A stretch of 46,162 nucleotides of DNA from Alitiscatomonas aceti. Lineage in GTDB: Bacteria > Bacillota > Clostridia > Lachnospirales > Lachnospiraceae. Shown here piece after piece: positions 1 to 8,199 of the stretch (its first letter is position 1; each line of letters starts with the position of its first letter). A model generated the notes under the pieces. The model made no database searches and was not told the origin of the DNA. It saw only the letters and a list, made by a program, of their open reading frames with translations. The position numbers and the translations under genes were made by a program. The stretch is taken from positions 1 to 46,162 of the forward strand of contig NZ_JAOQJF010000027.1 in assembly GCF_025567195.1 (NCBI RefSeq), given 5' to 3'.

Positions 1-224
1 ATAGCCAGGATCACGCCTGCAATCGGCACCATGATGGAGTTGGACAGATTCTCAATCATGCTGAAAATACTGCCATTCCATCCCTGTGGGGTCTGTCCTA
101 CCTGTACGGATATATCCGCGACCTGTTGGTTTACGCTGTCAAACATCCCCGAAAGGTTGCTCATAATACCGCCCACCAGCATTTCTTTCAGCCAATTTGT
201 CAGGGCTTCAAGTAAGAAATCCAT
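1..224 (-). CDS. VirB6/TrbL-like conjugal transfer membrane protein, N-terminal part
   Basis: Only the first 74 codons lie in the window; the gene runs off the left edge. The start is the ATG at 224, with AGGAGG (235-240 on the complement) at good spacing. The visible part opens with an amphipathic stretch (MDFLLEALTNWL) and a Gly/Met-rich segment, ending in a hydrophobic run (MVPIAGVILA) that looks like the first membrane helix. Its place directly after Maff2 and VirD4 matches the gene order of Tn1549/CTn-type elements, where this slot holds the polytopic inner-membrane channel protein of the type IV secretion system. The assignment rests on context and N-terminal character; the membrane core is not visible. 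Confidence 0.6.
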   Translation of the reverse strand, partial: MDFLLEALTNWLKEMLVGGIMSNLSGMFDSVNQQVADISVQVGQTPQGWNGSIFSMIENLSNSIMVPIAGVILA

Positions 225-293
225 ACGGTGTCAACCTCCTTTCCGCCGCCCCCGCAAAACTGCGGGAGCGGCAAGGATTTCATGCAGAGACGC

Positions 294-512
294 TTAGACA
301 GAGAAAAGCCCGGAGAGCAGAGGTACAAGGACCATGCCGACTACGGCTACACCAGCGCCGGCCATGAGCTGCTTCATGCCCTGGCTTTTTGCGCCCGGAT
401 TATCATTTCCGTAGCCCTCCAAGAGGTTGATAACGCCCCAGATACCGAGACCGGCACCGAGCGCGATAACGAGGGTCTGAAGAACGGTGATTGCCTGTTC
501 AAAAAATGCCAT
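294..512 (-). CDS. Maff2-family small membrane protein of the conjugative element
   Basis: A 72-residue protein with two hydrophobic segments (about residues 10-32 and 44-70) separated by a short polar loop (EGYGNDNPGAKSQG). It matches the Maff2 family of small two-helix proteins found between virD4 and the virB6-like gene in Tn1549/CTn elements. The two-helix topology resembles VirB2-type pilin-like subunits, but no function has been shown for the family as far as I know. It begins 218 bp after the virD4 stop and is followed 69 bp later by the virB6-like gene. The region just before its ATG (512) has no strong Shine-Dalgarno, so the start is supported by the family N-terminus more than by the ribosome site. 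Confidence 0.75.
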   Translation of the reverse strand: MAFFEQAITVLQTLVIALGAGLGIWGVINLLEGYGNDNPGAKSQGMKQLMAGAGVAVVGMVLVPLLSGLFSV

Positions 513-730
513 ATAGTTTGTTAGCCGGAATCTGATTAAAAAATAGGTTTGTCATGTTTCATAGGCATACAAAAGCCGGAACAATCTGCCACCCGATTTC
601 CGGGGCATGATTCCGGCTGTCCTCCTTTTTCATTATTTTTTCTTGCGATTGTCCGCTTTGTACGCCAATGGCCCATAGAGGGCAGGTGCGGCGAATAGAT
701 AAGATCACTCCTTTCAAAAGCGGAACGAAG
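513..730 (-). other. Gap between virD4 and the Maff2 gene with a hairpin and short open frames
   Basis: No confident gene. Minus-strand 'AGCCGGAA' and 'TTCCGGCT' arms (573-580 and 610-617) can pair across a 29-nt loop and are followed by a short T run, a weak terminator candidate. A frame ending about 649 translates as a coding-looking tail (FAAPALYGPLAYKADNRKKK) but has no start codon after its Shine-Dalgarno-like AAAGGAG, so it may be a decayed small gene. An 18-codon frame beginning MPRKSGG follows an AAGGAGG at poor spacing. None of these is strong enough to call. Confidence 0.3.
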
Positions 731-1798
731 TTAAGCGCCCTTTGTGTCTACTTCATATACATCGCAGACCTCATTGGGCTTGAGTTTCAGCCTTGCGGAC
801 AGGAATGCTTCAATGTCAAAAGCGTTCTTGTCATCCGCGTCGGCAGTGTACTTGAAATTGGGGTGCTTGGTGATGTCGTACTTATCCGAAAGGAAAGGAC
901 GCACACCGCGCAGCTGGAGGATGCACTTGTTTCCGTCCATCGTTGCAAGCTCATCCTGGCTCATCAGCTCTTTCCCCAATTTTTGATAGTTGAGAGAATG
1001 GGAAGTTTCCCGGCCACGGCTCTCTCCGGTGTTGTAGGTGTCGATGGTTTCCTTGCCCAGCACGGCAGCCAGCTCCTTGAGGGTGGTTGGCTCCTTACCG
1101 CCCAGAAAAATGGAAGTATCCATGTTGCCGATGATGGTATCCGCATTGTCCTTATAGATCGCCTTGAGCTGACTCTGCGCCTGCAACACCAGACAGGCGG
1201 AGATCTCACGGCTTCGGATGGTTGCTACCAGCTTTTCCAAACGGGGAATCTGCCCGATATTGGCGGCTTCATCAATGAGACAGCGCACATGGACCGGGAG
1301 CCTGCCGCCATACACATCGTCGGCTTTTTCGCAGAGCAGGTTGAAAAGTTGGGTATAACACATGGATATAAGAAAATTAAAGCTGTCGTCAGTATCACTC
1401 ATGATGAGGAACAAGGCAGTTTTCCGGTCGCCCAGAGTGTCCAGCTCCAGCTCATCATAGGCTGTGACCTCACGCAGCTCTGCAATGTCGAATACCGCGA
1501 GGCGCGCACCACAGGAAATCAGGATCGACTTGGCTGTTTTGCCGGCGGCCAGCTTATATTTCTTATACTGGCGCACCGCAAAGTGGTTTGGCTTCTCGGC
1601 TTCCAGTGCATCAAACATCAGGTCTACGGGGTTTTTGAACTCCTCGTCATCCTCACGGACTTCCATGGCGTTGATGAACTCAATGAGGGTGGAGAAGTTC
1701 TGCTCCTCCACCGGAGCCTCATAGTGGATATAGCCAATGAGCGCGCAGTACAACAGCGTCTCCGCTTTGACCCAAAAATCGTCTCCGGCCTTGCCCTC
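731..1798 (-). CDS. virD4: VirD4-like coupling protein, exon 2 (C-terminal 355 residues)
   Basis: C-terminal part of the type IV coupling ATPase, which links the relaxosome to the secretion channel at the inner membrane. It holds the Walker B region (RCLIDEAANIG, about residue 430 of the joined protein) and the downstream TraG/VirD4 motifs (ACLVLQAQSQLKAIY and IFLGGKEPTT). The exon begins at the GAG codon at 1798, immediately after the group II intron, and continues the frame of exon 1 (LIANTKG then EGKAGDDFWVKAE). Translation from an ATG inside the intron (1849) would give an artificial N-terminus and is not preferred. With exon 1 the product is 609 residues, normal for the family. The stop is at 731-733. 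Confidence 0.85.
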   Translation of the reverse strand, partial: EGKAGDDFWVKAETLLYCALIGYIHYEAPVEEQNFSTLIEFINAMEVREDDEEFKNPVDLMFDALEAEKPNHFAVRQYKKYKLAAGKTAKSILISCGARLAVFDIAELREVTAYDELELDTLGDRKTALFLIMSDTDDSFNFLISMCYTQLFNLLCEKADDVYGGRLPVHVRCLIDEAANIGQIPRLEKLVATIRSREISACLVLQAQSQLKAIYKDNADTIIGNMDTSIFLGGKEPTTLKELAAVLGKETIDTYNTGESRGRETSHSLNYQKLGKELMSQDELATMDGNKCILQLRGVRPFLSDKYDITKHPNFKYTADADDKNAFDIEAFLSARLKLKPNEVCDVYEVDTKGA

Positions 1799-1859
1799 GT
1801 AGAGTAGGAATGAGCCGCCTTGCGGCATTACTGCCGTAGGTTTGCCCAAACCCCTCCCA

Positions 1860-1893
1860 GAACCGGACGTACACCTCTCGATGTATCCGGCTC
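1860..1893 (-). ncRNA. Group II intron domain V
   Basis: Exactly 34 nt, with the AGC catalytic triad near the 5' side (GAGCCGG), a GAGA tetraloop of GNRA type, a two-base bulge in the 3' strand, and the closing CCGGTTC. These are the hallmarks of the catalytic helix. Its closeness to the 3' splice site (61 nt away) leaves room for domain VI and its bulged adenosine. Confidence 0.85.
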
Positions 1894-1920
1894 GCCATTA
1901 TTGCTTCAAATCAGTGTCGT

Positions 1921-3711
1921 TCAAGGGTGGTGAATCTTGTGATGACAGTCCTTGCACACCGCAAGTGTTTTTCGCTTTTTCGCTATCATCGCAAGCTCCC
2001 ACAGTTGTTTTCCTTTGAGGTTCTTCACCTTATTTACATGGTGTATTTCCAGCGGCACATTGGTCTTTCCGCACAGCTCACACACGCGGGCGGACAGCCT
2101 ATCGTCAAATGACGTTCTGGAACCGATGTGTGCGATTGCAAAGTCTATGATTTTATCTGTCCAGAGGTCTGTATTTTTGCAATCCATAAACCTTGCGAAA
2201 CTGCGGCGTTTTATGCCTGCTTTTGTTTGGTAGGGCACACCCCAGCTGCCGTTTCCATCACGGTATTTGCGCATCATTTTTCTGCTGGTGCTCTCATGCT
2301 TTCCAGCGAGAGTTTTCAGGCAGCTGTATTCCATCAAATATTCAAAATATTGAAGCTTGTTGAAATTGCTGGCTATGCTGTAATAGTTGCAAATACCGCG
2401 CAGCTCAGAGTTGTACGTTGATACAATCTCCAAGTCCGTACACCGAAAGATATATTTTCTTGCGGTAGGCTCTATTGTCCCGTCGCGTAGTTGCCGAATG
2501 ACCGACTTCCCAAACAGGAAAGGCATAATTTTGTCCGCAAACGGAATGCACAGCTCAACAGACCCGTTGAGCGTGCGGGAAACGTGGTTTCCGTGCGGCT
2601 TTAGCTTCTGGTCTCTCCTCACACGGATGTCATAACCCAAAAATCTTGCATACTGGTTACTGTGCGTAATGAGTGTCTTTTGCTCTGAAAGCTCCATTTT
2701 CAGGGTTTGGCTGATGAAGTCGGACAGCTGTCTCTTGATACGCTCACAGTCCGCTTTATCGCCCTTCACGCCAAGAATGAAGTCGTCAGCATAACGGATG
2801 TATTTGATGACTTTGTCCGTTTTGGACATACAGGGCGTTTTATGCATGACTGCTTTTAATTGAGCGATTTTCTGCAACAAAGCTGTTTTTTCCTGACCCG
2901 CTGCAGTTTTCAGCTGTTTCTGAGCCTTTTTTATCTGCCATGTGACCTTATCGTATTCCGGGGTATGGTGCCTGTCCCTGCTTTTATAGAACTCTTTGGC
3001 GGTTTTTTCTACGAACTTGTCCAGCTCATTCAGGTAGATATTTGCGAGTATGGGCGAAACGATGCCGCCCTGCGGGCAGCCTGAGTAGGTAGCATGGTAT
3101 TGCCAGTCCTCCATATAACCGGCTTTTAGGAATTTCCAGATGAGCTGAATCAACCGAGCATCTTTAATCTTGGCGTTTATGACGTTTGCTAAAACTTGGT
3201 GGTCAATGTTATCGAAACAGCCTTTAATATCGCCCTCAATAAACCACGACACACCTGAAAATTCTCTTTTCAAAGATTTCAGCGCAGTGTGGCAGCTCCT
3301 GTTGGGACGAAAGCCGTGAGAATTGTTTGAGAAGATTGGCTCGTAGACCGATTCCAATATCATTCTCAATACTTCCTGCACCAGCTTGTCCGTAAAGGTA
3401 GGAATTCCAAGAGGACGTTTTTTTGTGCTGTTCTGCTTTTTCTGGATGTACTCGCGGCGAACAGGATTCGGAGTATAGGTTCCGTCAGCCAGAGATTGGA
3501 TGATCCGGTCAACTTTTTCCTTGCTGAATCCGTCAGCCGTGTCGTCATTCACGCCTTTTGTTCCTGCGCCCTTGTTGGCGTAGAGGTTTTTGTACGCAAG
3601 ATAATACAGGTCGGGTCTTAATAGATAGCGGTAGAACCTTGTGAAGATTTCCTCTTTGTTGTCCCTTGAATTTTTTCTGATTCTATCCAAAATCTCGATT
3701 GTTGGTTGCAT
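1921..3711 (-). CDS. ltrA: Group II intron reverse transcriptase/maturase with HNH endonuclease
   Basis: Intact 596-residue intron-encoded protein. The reverse transcriptase fingers-palm spans about residues 40-400, with the first catalytic Asp in EGDIKGCFDNID (159-170) and YADD at 307-310. A maturase (X) domain follows at about 410-510. The C-terminus carries an HNH nuclease: C-x2-C (CELCGKTN), HH in LEIHHVNKVKN, and C-x2-C-H (CKDCHH). Such proteins help the intron RNA fold and splice and drive retrohoming by nicking and copying target DNA. All key residues are present and no frameshift is seen, so activity is plausible. It sits in the intron loop usually formed by domain IV. Confidence 0.95.
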   Translation of the reverse strand: MQPTIEILDRIRKNSRDNKEEIFTRFYRYLLRPDLYYLAYKNLYANKGAGTKGVNDDTADGFSKEKVDRIIQSLADGTYTPNPVRREYIQKKQNSTKKRPLGIPTFTDKLVQEVLRMILESVYEPIFSNNSHGFRPNRSCHTALKSLKREFSGVSWFIEGDIKGCFDNIDHQVLANVINAKIKDARLIQLIWKFLKAGYMEDWQYHATYSGCPQGGIVSPILANIYLNELDKFVEKTAKEFYKSRDRHHTPEYDKVTWQIKKAQKQLKTAAGQEKTALLQKIAQLKAVMHKTPCMSKTDKVIKYIRYADDFILGVKGDKADCERIKRQLSDFISQTLKMELSEQKTLITHSNQYARFLGYDIRVRRDQKLKPHGNHVSRTLNGSVELCIPFADKIMPFLFGKSVIRQLRDGTIEPTARKYIFRCTDLEIVSTYNSELRGICNYYSIASNFNKLQYFEYLMEYSCLKTLAGKHESTSRKMMRKYRDGNGSWGVPYQTKAGIKRRSFARFMDCKNTDLWTDKIIDFAIAHIGSRTSFDDRLSARVCELCGKTNVPLEIHHVNKVKNLKGKQLWELAMIAKKRKTLAVCKDCHHKIHHP

Positions 3712-4359
3712 TTGAGGCTTTCCTCCCTAATCAAATTTCAATTTTGGAATGCAATAACTGTTCTCCTTCGTCTGGAATACAGGATATATTCCGTGAGAGT
3801 CGTTACTTCCCACAGGACTACTATGAGAACTCCGTTGCCGTATCGGATATTCAGCGTCATCTCCCTTGCCTTTCGAGGGCTTGGGATTTATCACCCACAG
3901 GGGGCATTTCGCATAGCTCGTTTGAGCATTCCGACTTAGGCAATCCCCAGTTAGCGTAATAAGTAGGCAAATGCGGATTGTCGGATACGCTTTCGTTTCG
4001 TTATTTCCAGTTCTCTGGCTTGTCACATGAATTGATTGATAACCCATCGCGCAAAGGCGAAACGCAATGTTATTCATGTCAGAGGTTGATGCCGCCGTAT
4101 CTACGGTGGTTACATACACATTCCTCCGCCCGAACACAACGGGGACTTGAAACTCGCATTCAACATTCAGTAGTTCTATCCTCATATCCGCTTAACGTAG
4201 CAATTCAGTCGTGCTCTTGTGTATAGAGCAACTTATCGCTTTCCCGCCATGCTATGGTCCCGCATCAGCTTTCGCCTATCGGTTAGGCGGGTCGTTTCCA
4301 CTGTTATCTGAGTGGGTAGTGCCTGATTCTACTTCTTACTACGCCCTATCTGGGCGCGC

Positions 4360-5121
4360 GCCTTTGGTGTTGGCGATCAGCGTTGTGACCAGCTTCAAGA
4401 TGTCCTTTTCGCTATGGATATAGGCGAAAGGGTTATAGTGCATTGATTTTCGGAAGTTGATGGTATTTAGGACCTTGATCCGGTAAGGCTCATAGATGAC
4501 CTTACCGTGCTTATCCTTCATGGGCTTTCCGTCCTTTCCCAGTTTGGGTGCGCCCCTTTGGAGCATTTTCCCGCACTCCACCAAAATGGTTCCCTTCGGG
4601 TCTGTGACCACATAAGAACTGTGCATCTGCATCAAATTCGGTTTGAGCCAGAAGCGGGTCTTACCGGAACCGGAGCCGCCGATCACCAGCACATTTTTGT
4701 TTCTGGCGGTCTTTGGGTCTTTGGGGCGGCTGTTCATGGTCAGGCTTTCGGTTTTTGTGAGAATGACATTGTTCTGGAACACCGAGTCGATATAGGGAGC
4801 AATATCCTCACGGGTTCCCCAACGGGCAGAACCATACTCCATGCCGTGACGGTACTTCTTGGCGTTTTTACTTTTGAGATACACCGCCAGACGCAGGCCA
4901 GCACCGCAGCACAGCCCCACCAGCAGATCCAACGGGTGCAGGCTGGGCCAGAAACTTTGCAACGCCCCAGGCAGGACAGCAAACAGGGAAAGGAATTTCT
5001 CTGAGGCATTTGCCCCCTGAGCCAGTCGCCATGCCTCCCCGAAGTTGGTAGCAAACAGCCCCATCAGAAGATAGGGCAGGTTCAGCAAAACGAGCTTTTT
5101 GATGTCAAACTGCTTTTTCAT
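4360..5121 (-). CDS. virD4: VirD4-like coupling protein, exon 1 (N-terminal 254 residues)
   Basis: N-terminal part of the conjugative coupling ATPase. Hydrophobic membrane segments lie at about residues 9-25, 43-55 and 64-82. Walker A is GGSGSGKT (148-155), followed by VVTDPKG and FRKSMHYNPFAYI, typical of TraG/VirD4 proteins. The ATG at 5121 overlaps the pcfB stop by four bases (ATGA), so the two are translationally coupled. Unspliced message would read six residues into the intron (ARPDRA) and stop at 4339, leaving a truncated protein with Walker A but no Walker B. Function therefore depends on splicing. Confidence 0.9.
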
Positions 5122-5618
5122 CGTTCCAGCTCCTTTCGCTTGGTGCGGTCCACCACGGCATTTTTGACCATCTCTTTGAACTGACTGAGTTTTGCCAGCA
5201 CAGACGGGCGTTCCGTTTTCTCGGCCTTCTTGACCTTTTTGCTGGTGTACTCGGTAAATGCAGCGGTCAGCGCATCGGCGTCACGGCCCTTGAAAAAGAT
5301 CAGGTACTTGGGTGGGGAGCTGCTGCGGTCTTTCTTCACCGCATAGTCCACACCATATTTCCGGGCGATCTTCTCAAATTCCTTGATGGAAGGGTCTGTG
5401 ATCTCAATATTGGAGATCCCCTGATTCTGACCAATGAGCTGCTTGACGGTCTGTTTGCCGTGAGGTGTCACAGGAGCGTCACGGCTTCTCTGCTTTTGCA
5501 GCTTCTTTTCCTTGCAGTGGGCCATGTACTTGCTGATGGCAGCTTTAAGCAGCCGACCGGTGAACTTTGTTCCACTGACAACCAGCGTTAAAGTCCTGTT
5601 TTCCACTTCTTCCTGCAT
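5118..5618 (-). CDS. pcfB: PcfB-family (DUF3801) conjugation accessory protein
   Basis: A 166-residue protein of the PcfB/DUF3801 family, which is encoded just ahead of the VirD4 coupling protein in many Gram-positive ICEs and plasmids. Visible features are an N-terminal TGRLLKAAISKYM segment, an Ile/Thr-rich middle (ISNIEITDPSIKEFEKIARKYGVDYAVKKD) that looks like the conserved core, and a Lys-rich C-terminus. I chose the ATG at 5618 because AGGAGG lies 8 nt upstream; the ATG six bases earlier is only 2 nt from it. The gene overlaps virD4 by four bases. It probably acts with the relaxase or coupling protein during DNA processing; the exact role is not shown here. Confidence 0.75.
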   Translation of the reverse strand: MQEEVENRTLTLVVSGTKFTGRLLKAAISKYMAHCKEKKLQKQRSRDAPVTPHGKQTVKQLIGQNQGISNIEITDPSIKEFEKIARKYGVDYAVKKDRSSSPPKYLIFFKGRDADALTAAFTEYTSKKVKKAEKTERPSVLAKLSQFKEMVKNAVVDRTKRKELER

Positions 5619-5704
5619 TTTCATCGCCTCCTTTCCACAGAGTGTGCAGGGGTGGTGCATTTCTTTCTAAGGCGGAACCACCAGCCGCCGGAGAAGATAT
5701 TTCT

Positions 5705-6124
5705 TTATCGCTCCATCCCTCGGCTCTTTTTCTTTACCGGCTTCTTATCCGGCAGATTCCACTCTTTCCGAAACTCTGCCACACCTTTGGGGTCAAATGC
5801 CTTCAACTTCTCCAGATCAAAGGCAACAGCAGAATATTTTCCATAACCGGACTGCACCTGGTAGGGAAGCACCTTCCCCAATTTGTTCTCTTTGATGAAT
5901 CGCAGCAGGTCCTTGCTGATGTCACCGGAAATAAACGCCTCTCCGGGGTCCAGAGAATACCCCGGAAGGTTCACCGTCATATCTGCAAACGGTTCCGCCC
6001 CATCTTCTGTATGGGTAATCATGCCGATATAAAGCCGCTGATTATTCGCATACATCCCAAGTTGCAGCGATATGGTTTCTTCCCCATATTCCCACTTGAA
6101 GGGTACTTTCTTTTCCTCATTCAT
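5705..6124 (-). CDS. DUF4313-like small ICE protein
   Basis: A 139-residue soluble protein starting at 6124 behind a perfect AGGAGG. It has no signal peptide or membrane segment. The sequence (FKWEYGEETISLQLGMYANNQRLYIGMI, then NLPGYSLDPGEAFISGD) fits the DUF4313 family found in accessory modules of Lachnospiraceae ICEs; the family name is from memory. The C-terminus is basic (KKPVKKKSRGMER). It lies 12 bp after the preceding small gene and 87 bp before pcfB, so it is in the conjugation operon. Function is unknown. Confidence 0.6.
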   Translation of the reverse strand: MNEEKKVPFKWEYGEETISLQLGMYANNQRLYIGMITHTEDGAEPFADMTVNLPGYSLDPGEAFISGDISKDLLRFIKENKLGKVLPYQVQSGYGKYSAVAFDLEKLKAFDPKGVAEFRKEWNLPDKKPVKKKSRGMER

Positions 6125-6136
6125 ATCGGATACCTC

Positions 6137-6448
6137 CTATCGTATCTGTTCTTTGTGGTCATAAAACAAATCTCCATTTCTGACCTTTGCATGGCTGAGA
6201 ATTTTGATCTGCCCCTTTGCCTGACTGTCCAGCGCTTTTTCATAGCCTATATCTGACAAAAACAGGCGGGTCCGTTCTCCTTTCCAGCCCACCGGGGAGT
6301 CATCGGTCAGCACATCAAAAATAACCATGTGCCGGGTATTCTCCGCAAATCGCTGAAGATCCATGTAGTCATGGCCGTGGTAGTTCTGCGCCCCGGCCTT
6401 CTGGCGCATTTCCTCCATCAGCTGACCGATTGTTTTGCCTTCCTGCAT
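6137..6448 (-). CDS. Small ICE protein, paralogue of the product at 8418-8693
   Basis: About 103 residues, cytoplasmic, function not recognised. The C-terminal two-thirds aligns by eye with the product of 8418-8693: both carry RF, then a Thr-x2-Met segment, then RLFL-x3-GY-x2-AL-x-SQ and an IKI-x3-A-x-V-x2-G stretch. The start is uncertain. The ATG at 6448 has GGAAGGG about 11 nt upstream; a GTG at 6457 lies closer to that site and would add three residues. It stands between the antirepressor and the DUF4313 gene. Confidence 0.6.
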   Translation of the reverse strand: MQEGKTIGQLMEEMRQKAGAQNYHGHDYMDLQRFAENTRHMVIFDVLTDDSPVGWKGERTRLFLSDIGYEKALDSQAKGQIKILSHAKVRNGDLFYDHKEQIR

Positions 6449-6470
6449 AAAACCCACTTCCCTTCCGTTC

Positions 6471-7217
6471 TTATGAGACCAGCAAGATCATCTCCCGAAG
6501 CTGGGCAAAATACAGCTTGCCTTGCGGAGTTATCAGCGTATAAGAACCGGTATGACCGTGATTGCAGTAGTCCTTTACACAAAACAGCCCTTCATTGGCT
6601 GGCTTTGCATAGGGCAGTACATTGCCGGACGCAGTGCGGTACACAAAACGCTTTTCCAGAAGAAATCGGACAAAGCGGCGTTCCGGGACAGCAAGCTCTT
6701 TGGCAGTAGTTCTGAGATTGGTGCTATGCTCCAAATCAATAAACAGGTCATAGAAAGCGGCTTTACCCTCCAGCTGTGCGTTTGCTATGCGCAGAGATAC
6801 ATTCTCCTCTCGTTCAGCCAGGAGATCTGAGCAGAGCTTGAGCAGTGCCTCCGGTGAAGTGGCTACTTCCCATAGCTTTTCTTTTGTGAGATAGGACCCA
6901 TGCTTGCGAATGGTAGGAAGAACCTCGTCAAAGACCCATTTTTCAAATCGTTCTGCCGATGGCAATTTGCTGTGGACAATCAAGCGATACAGGTTTCCTT
7001 CGCTGATGAATTTAGCTTTCTGTTTACGCCCCAAATTATCGGTGAGGTGGTAAAACGCCACCCCACCTTCTCTGCAATGTGTCTTTAGGGCATTTACTGT
7101 ATCTTTGTATCCCAGAGATTTTGCAACATCAGCGCCGCAAAACAGGTATTTCCCATTTTCCTCGATTACTCGAATGCTTCCAAACTCTGGACTATTGAAA
7201 ATCTCAATCTGATTCAT
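6471..7217 (-). CDS. BRO-N / KilAC antirepressor-like DNA-binding protein
   Basis: A 248-residue protein with an N-terminal BRO domain (about 1-110; FNSPEFGSIRVIEENGKYLFCGADVAKSLGY, ALKTHCREGG, ISEGNLYRLIVHSKLPSAERFEKWVFDEVLPTIRKHG) and a C-terminal KilAC/ANT-type winged domain (about 150-245; TAKELAVPERRFVRFLLEKRFVYR, GHTGSYTLITPQGKLYF). This layout is typical of phage antirepressors, which bind DNA or a repressor to relieve lysogenic control. In ICEs they are thought to help switch on excision or transfer. A strong AGGAGG precedes the ATG. No repressor gene lies in this window. Confidence 0.85.
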   Translation of the reverse strand: MNQIEIFNSPEFGSIRVIEENGKYLFCGADVAKSLGYKDTVNALKTHCREGGVAFYHLTDNLGRKQKAKFISEGNLYRLIVHSKLPSAERFEKWVFDEVLPTIRKHGSYLTKEKLWEVATSPEALLKLCSDLLAEREENVSLRIANAQLEGKAAFYDLFIDLEHSTNLRTTAKELAVPERRFVRFLLEKRFVYRTASGNVLPYAKPANEGLFCVKDYCNHGHTGSYTLITPQGKLYFAQLREMILLVS

Positions 7218-7253
7218 GCTGTGCCTCCTTTGGTGTAATACAAAAGCGGCCGA

Positions 7254-8132
7254 TTACCAGCCGCCTGCGTGCATATCGTGGTTGACCAATGAAGTGAAGT
7301 GATTGTTCATGGTGGTAGGCGCATTGAACAGCACCGCGAGCAGGTACTGCTTGATGTTGCGTACCTGAGTGGTGTTCTTTTGCAGACAGTCCATGACAAA
7401 CTCGATGTGAGAGCTGTCCAGCTTCAAAAAGCGGGAGCGTACAATCTCGTGAGGAAAGTCCGCACCAGAGATCCGGGTGGTCTTTCGTTTGGCACAGACC
7501 GTTTCTACCAACAGCTCTACAATCTCATTCAGGTCATCCAGGTAGAGAGGATAACGCTGCTTCAGACAGTCATACTCGATATTCTCCAAAATCAATTCCC
7601 GATAATTTTCTATCTCTGTGACAGACATCGCATCCCTTCCTTTCCGTTCCGGCGGTATTGCCGCCGCTGTTTCCCGGAAGGGAATGGAATCGGTATTTGA
7701 TCCATGAGTATTTTGTTTTTGGGTATTTGATTTCTTAGTATTTAATTGTGTTGGATTTTCCGGTAACGGATTTACCGCTGACGGGTTTACCGTTATCGGG
7801 TTTTCCGACGACGGCTTATCCAACATCGGTTCTCCCTCGATGGGACGCTCAAAAATGGTATACTCATTGGCTGCGAATTTACCAGAAGCATCAGTTGTCT
7901 GTCTGCGCCGAATGTATCCGGCTGTTTCAAGCTCATTGACAGCAGAGCGGATTGCATCTTTGCTTTCTCGATTGATATAGCTGAGTCCTGACAGCGTATA
8001 ATCCCAGTCATCTGGCAGAGATAACATCTGCGACAAGAGACCCTTTGCCTTCAAAGAAAGCCGTTTATCCTTTAGATGGAAATTGCTCATAACCGTGTAA
8101 TCGCCAGTGCGTTCTACACGAAAAACAGCCAT
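7254..8132 (-). CDS. DUF6017-type winged-helix protein (ICE replication initiator-like)
   Basis: A 292-residue protein with two domains joined by a Pro/Asn/Thr-rich linker. The N-terminus (1-95) is a RepA_N/DnaD-like winged helix: DYTVMSNFHLKDKRLSLKAKGLL, LPDDWDYTLSGLSYI and AIRSAVNELETAGYIRRRQT. The linker (about 97-150) repeats short NP(x)VNP-like units. The C-terminal DUF6017 domain (about 165-285) has IENYRELILENIEYDCL and NIKQYLLAVLFNAPTTM. This protein is common near the maintenance end of Tn1549/CTn elements and may start circular-form replication or act as a regulator; neither is proven. The RBS is AAAGGAG. An own-strand terminator lies just upstream, so it probably begins a separate transcript. 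Confidence 0.8.
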   Translation of the reverse strand: MAVFRVERTGDYTVMSNFHLKDKRLSLKAKGLLSQMLSLPDDWDYTLSGLSYINRESKDAIRSAVNELETAGYIRRRQTTDASGKFAANEYTIFERPIEGEPMLDKPSSENPITVNPSAVNPLPENPTQLNTKKSNTQKQNTHGSNTDSIPFRETAAAIPPERKGRDAMSVTEIENYRELILENIEYDCLKQRYPLYLDDLNEIVELLVETVCAKRKTTRISGADFPHEIVRSRFLKLDSSHIEFVMDCLQKNTTQVRNIKQYLLAVLFNAPTTMNNHFTSLVNHDMHAGGW

Positions 8133-8162
8133 TTACTTCACTCCTTTCATTTCTCAGGTATG

Positions 8163-8194
8163 AAAAAAGCCGCAATTCATAAGAGAATTGTGGC
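8163..8194 (-). terminator. Rho-independent terminator between the amber-interrupted gene and the DUF6017 gene
   Basis: On the minus strand, GCCaCAATTC pairs with GAATTGcGGC across a 6-nt loop, followed by TTTTTT. It directly follows the stop at 8200 and ends the parA-parB-small-gene transcript. Confidence 0.8.
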
Positions 8195-8199
8195 AGCGG

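Larger units (their letters stand above)
1799..4359 (-). mobile_element. Group II intron (bacterial, ORF-containing) inserted in virD4
   Basis: A 2,561-bp intron on the coding strand of virD4. The 5' end reads GCGCGCCCAGATAGGG (starting at 4359), close to the usual GUGCG-CCCAGAUAGGG start. The 3' end is CTACTCTAC (to 1799), the usual AY ending after domain VI. Removing it joins GGC to GAG in frame, rebuilding a conserved-looking VirD4 segment. A 34-nt domain V lies at 1860-1893. Exon positions next to the 5' site (CAAAGGC) match the complement of an intron stretch at 4052-4058, a good EBS1-IBS1 pair; AACAC just upstream matches 4133-4137, a possible EBS2-IBS2. The intron codes for a full-length maturase, so it is probably still mobile. 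Confidence 0.9.

Noticed and set aside
668..1807. Long open frame on the + strand opposite virD4 exon 2
   Set aside because: It mirrors the codon structure of virD4, has no family character, and the opposite strand holds a convincing coupling protein.
3727..4185. 152-codon frame within the 5' part of the group II intron
   Set aside because: It overlaps the structured domain I-III region, lacks a ribosome site and shows no protein family.
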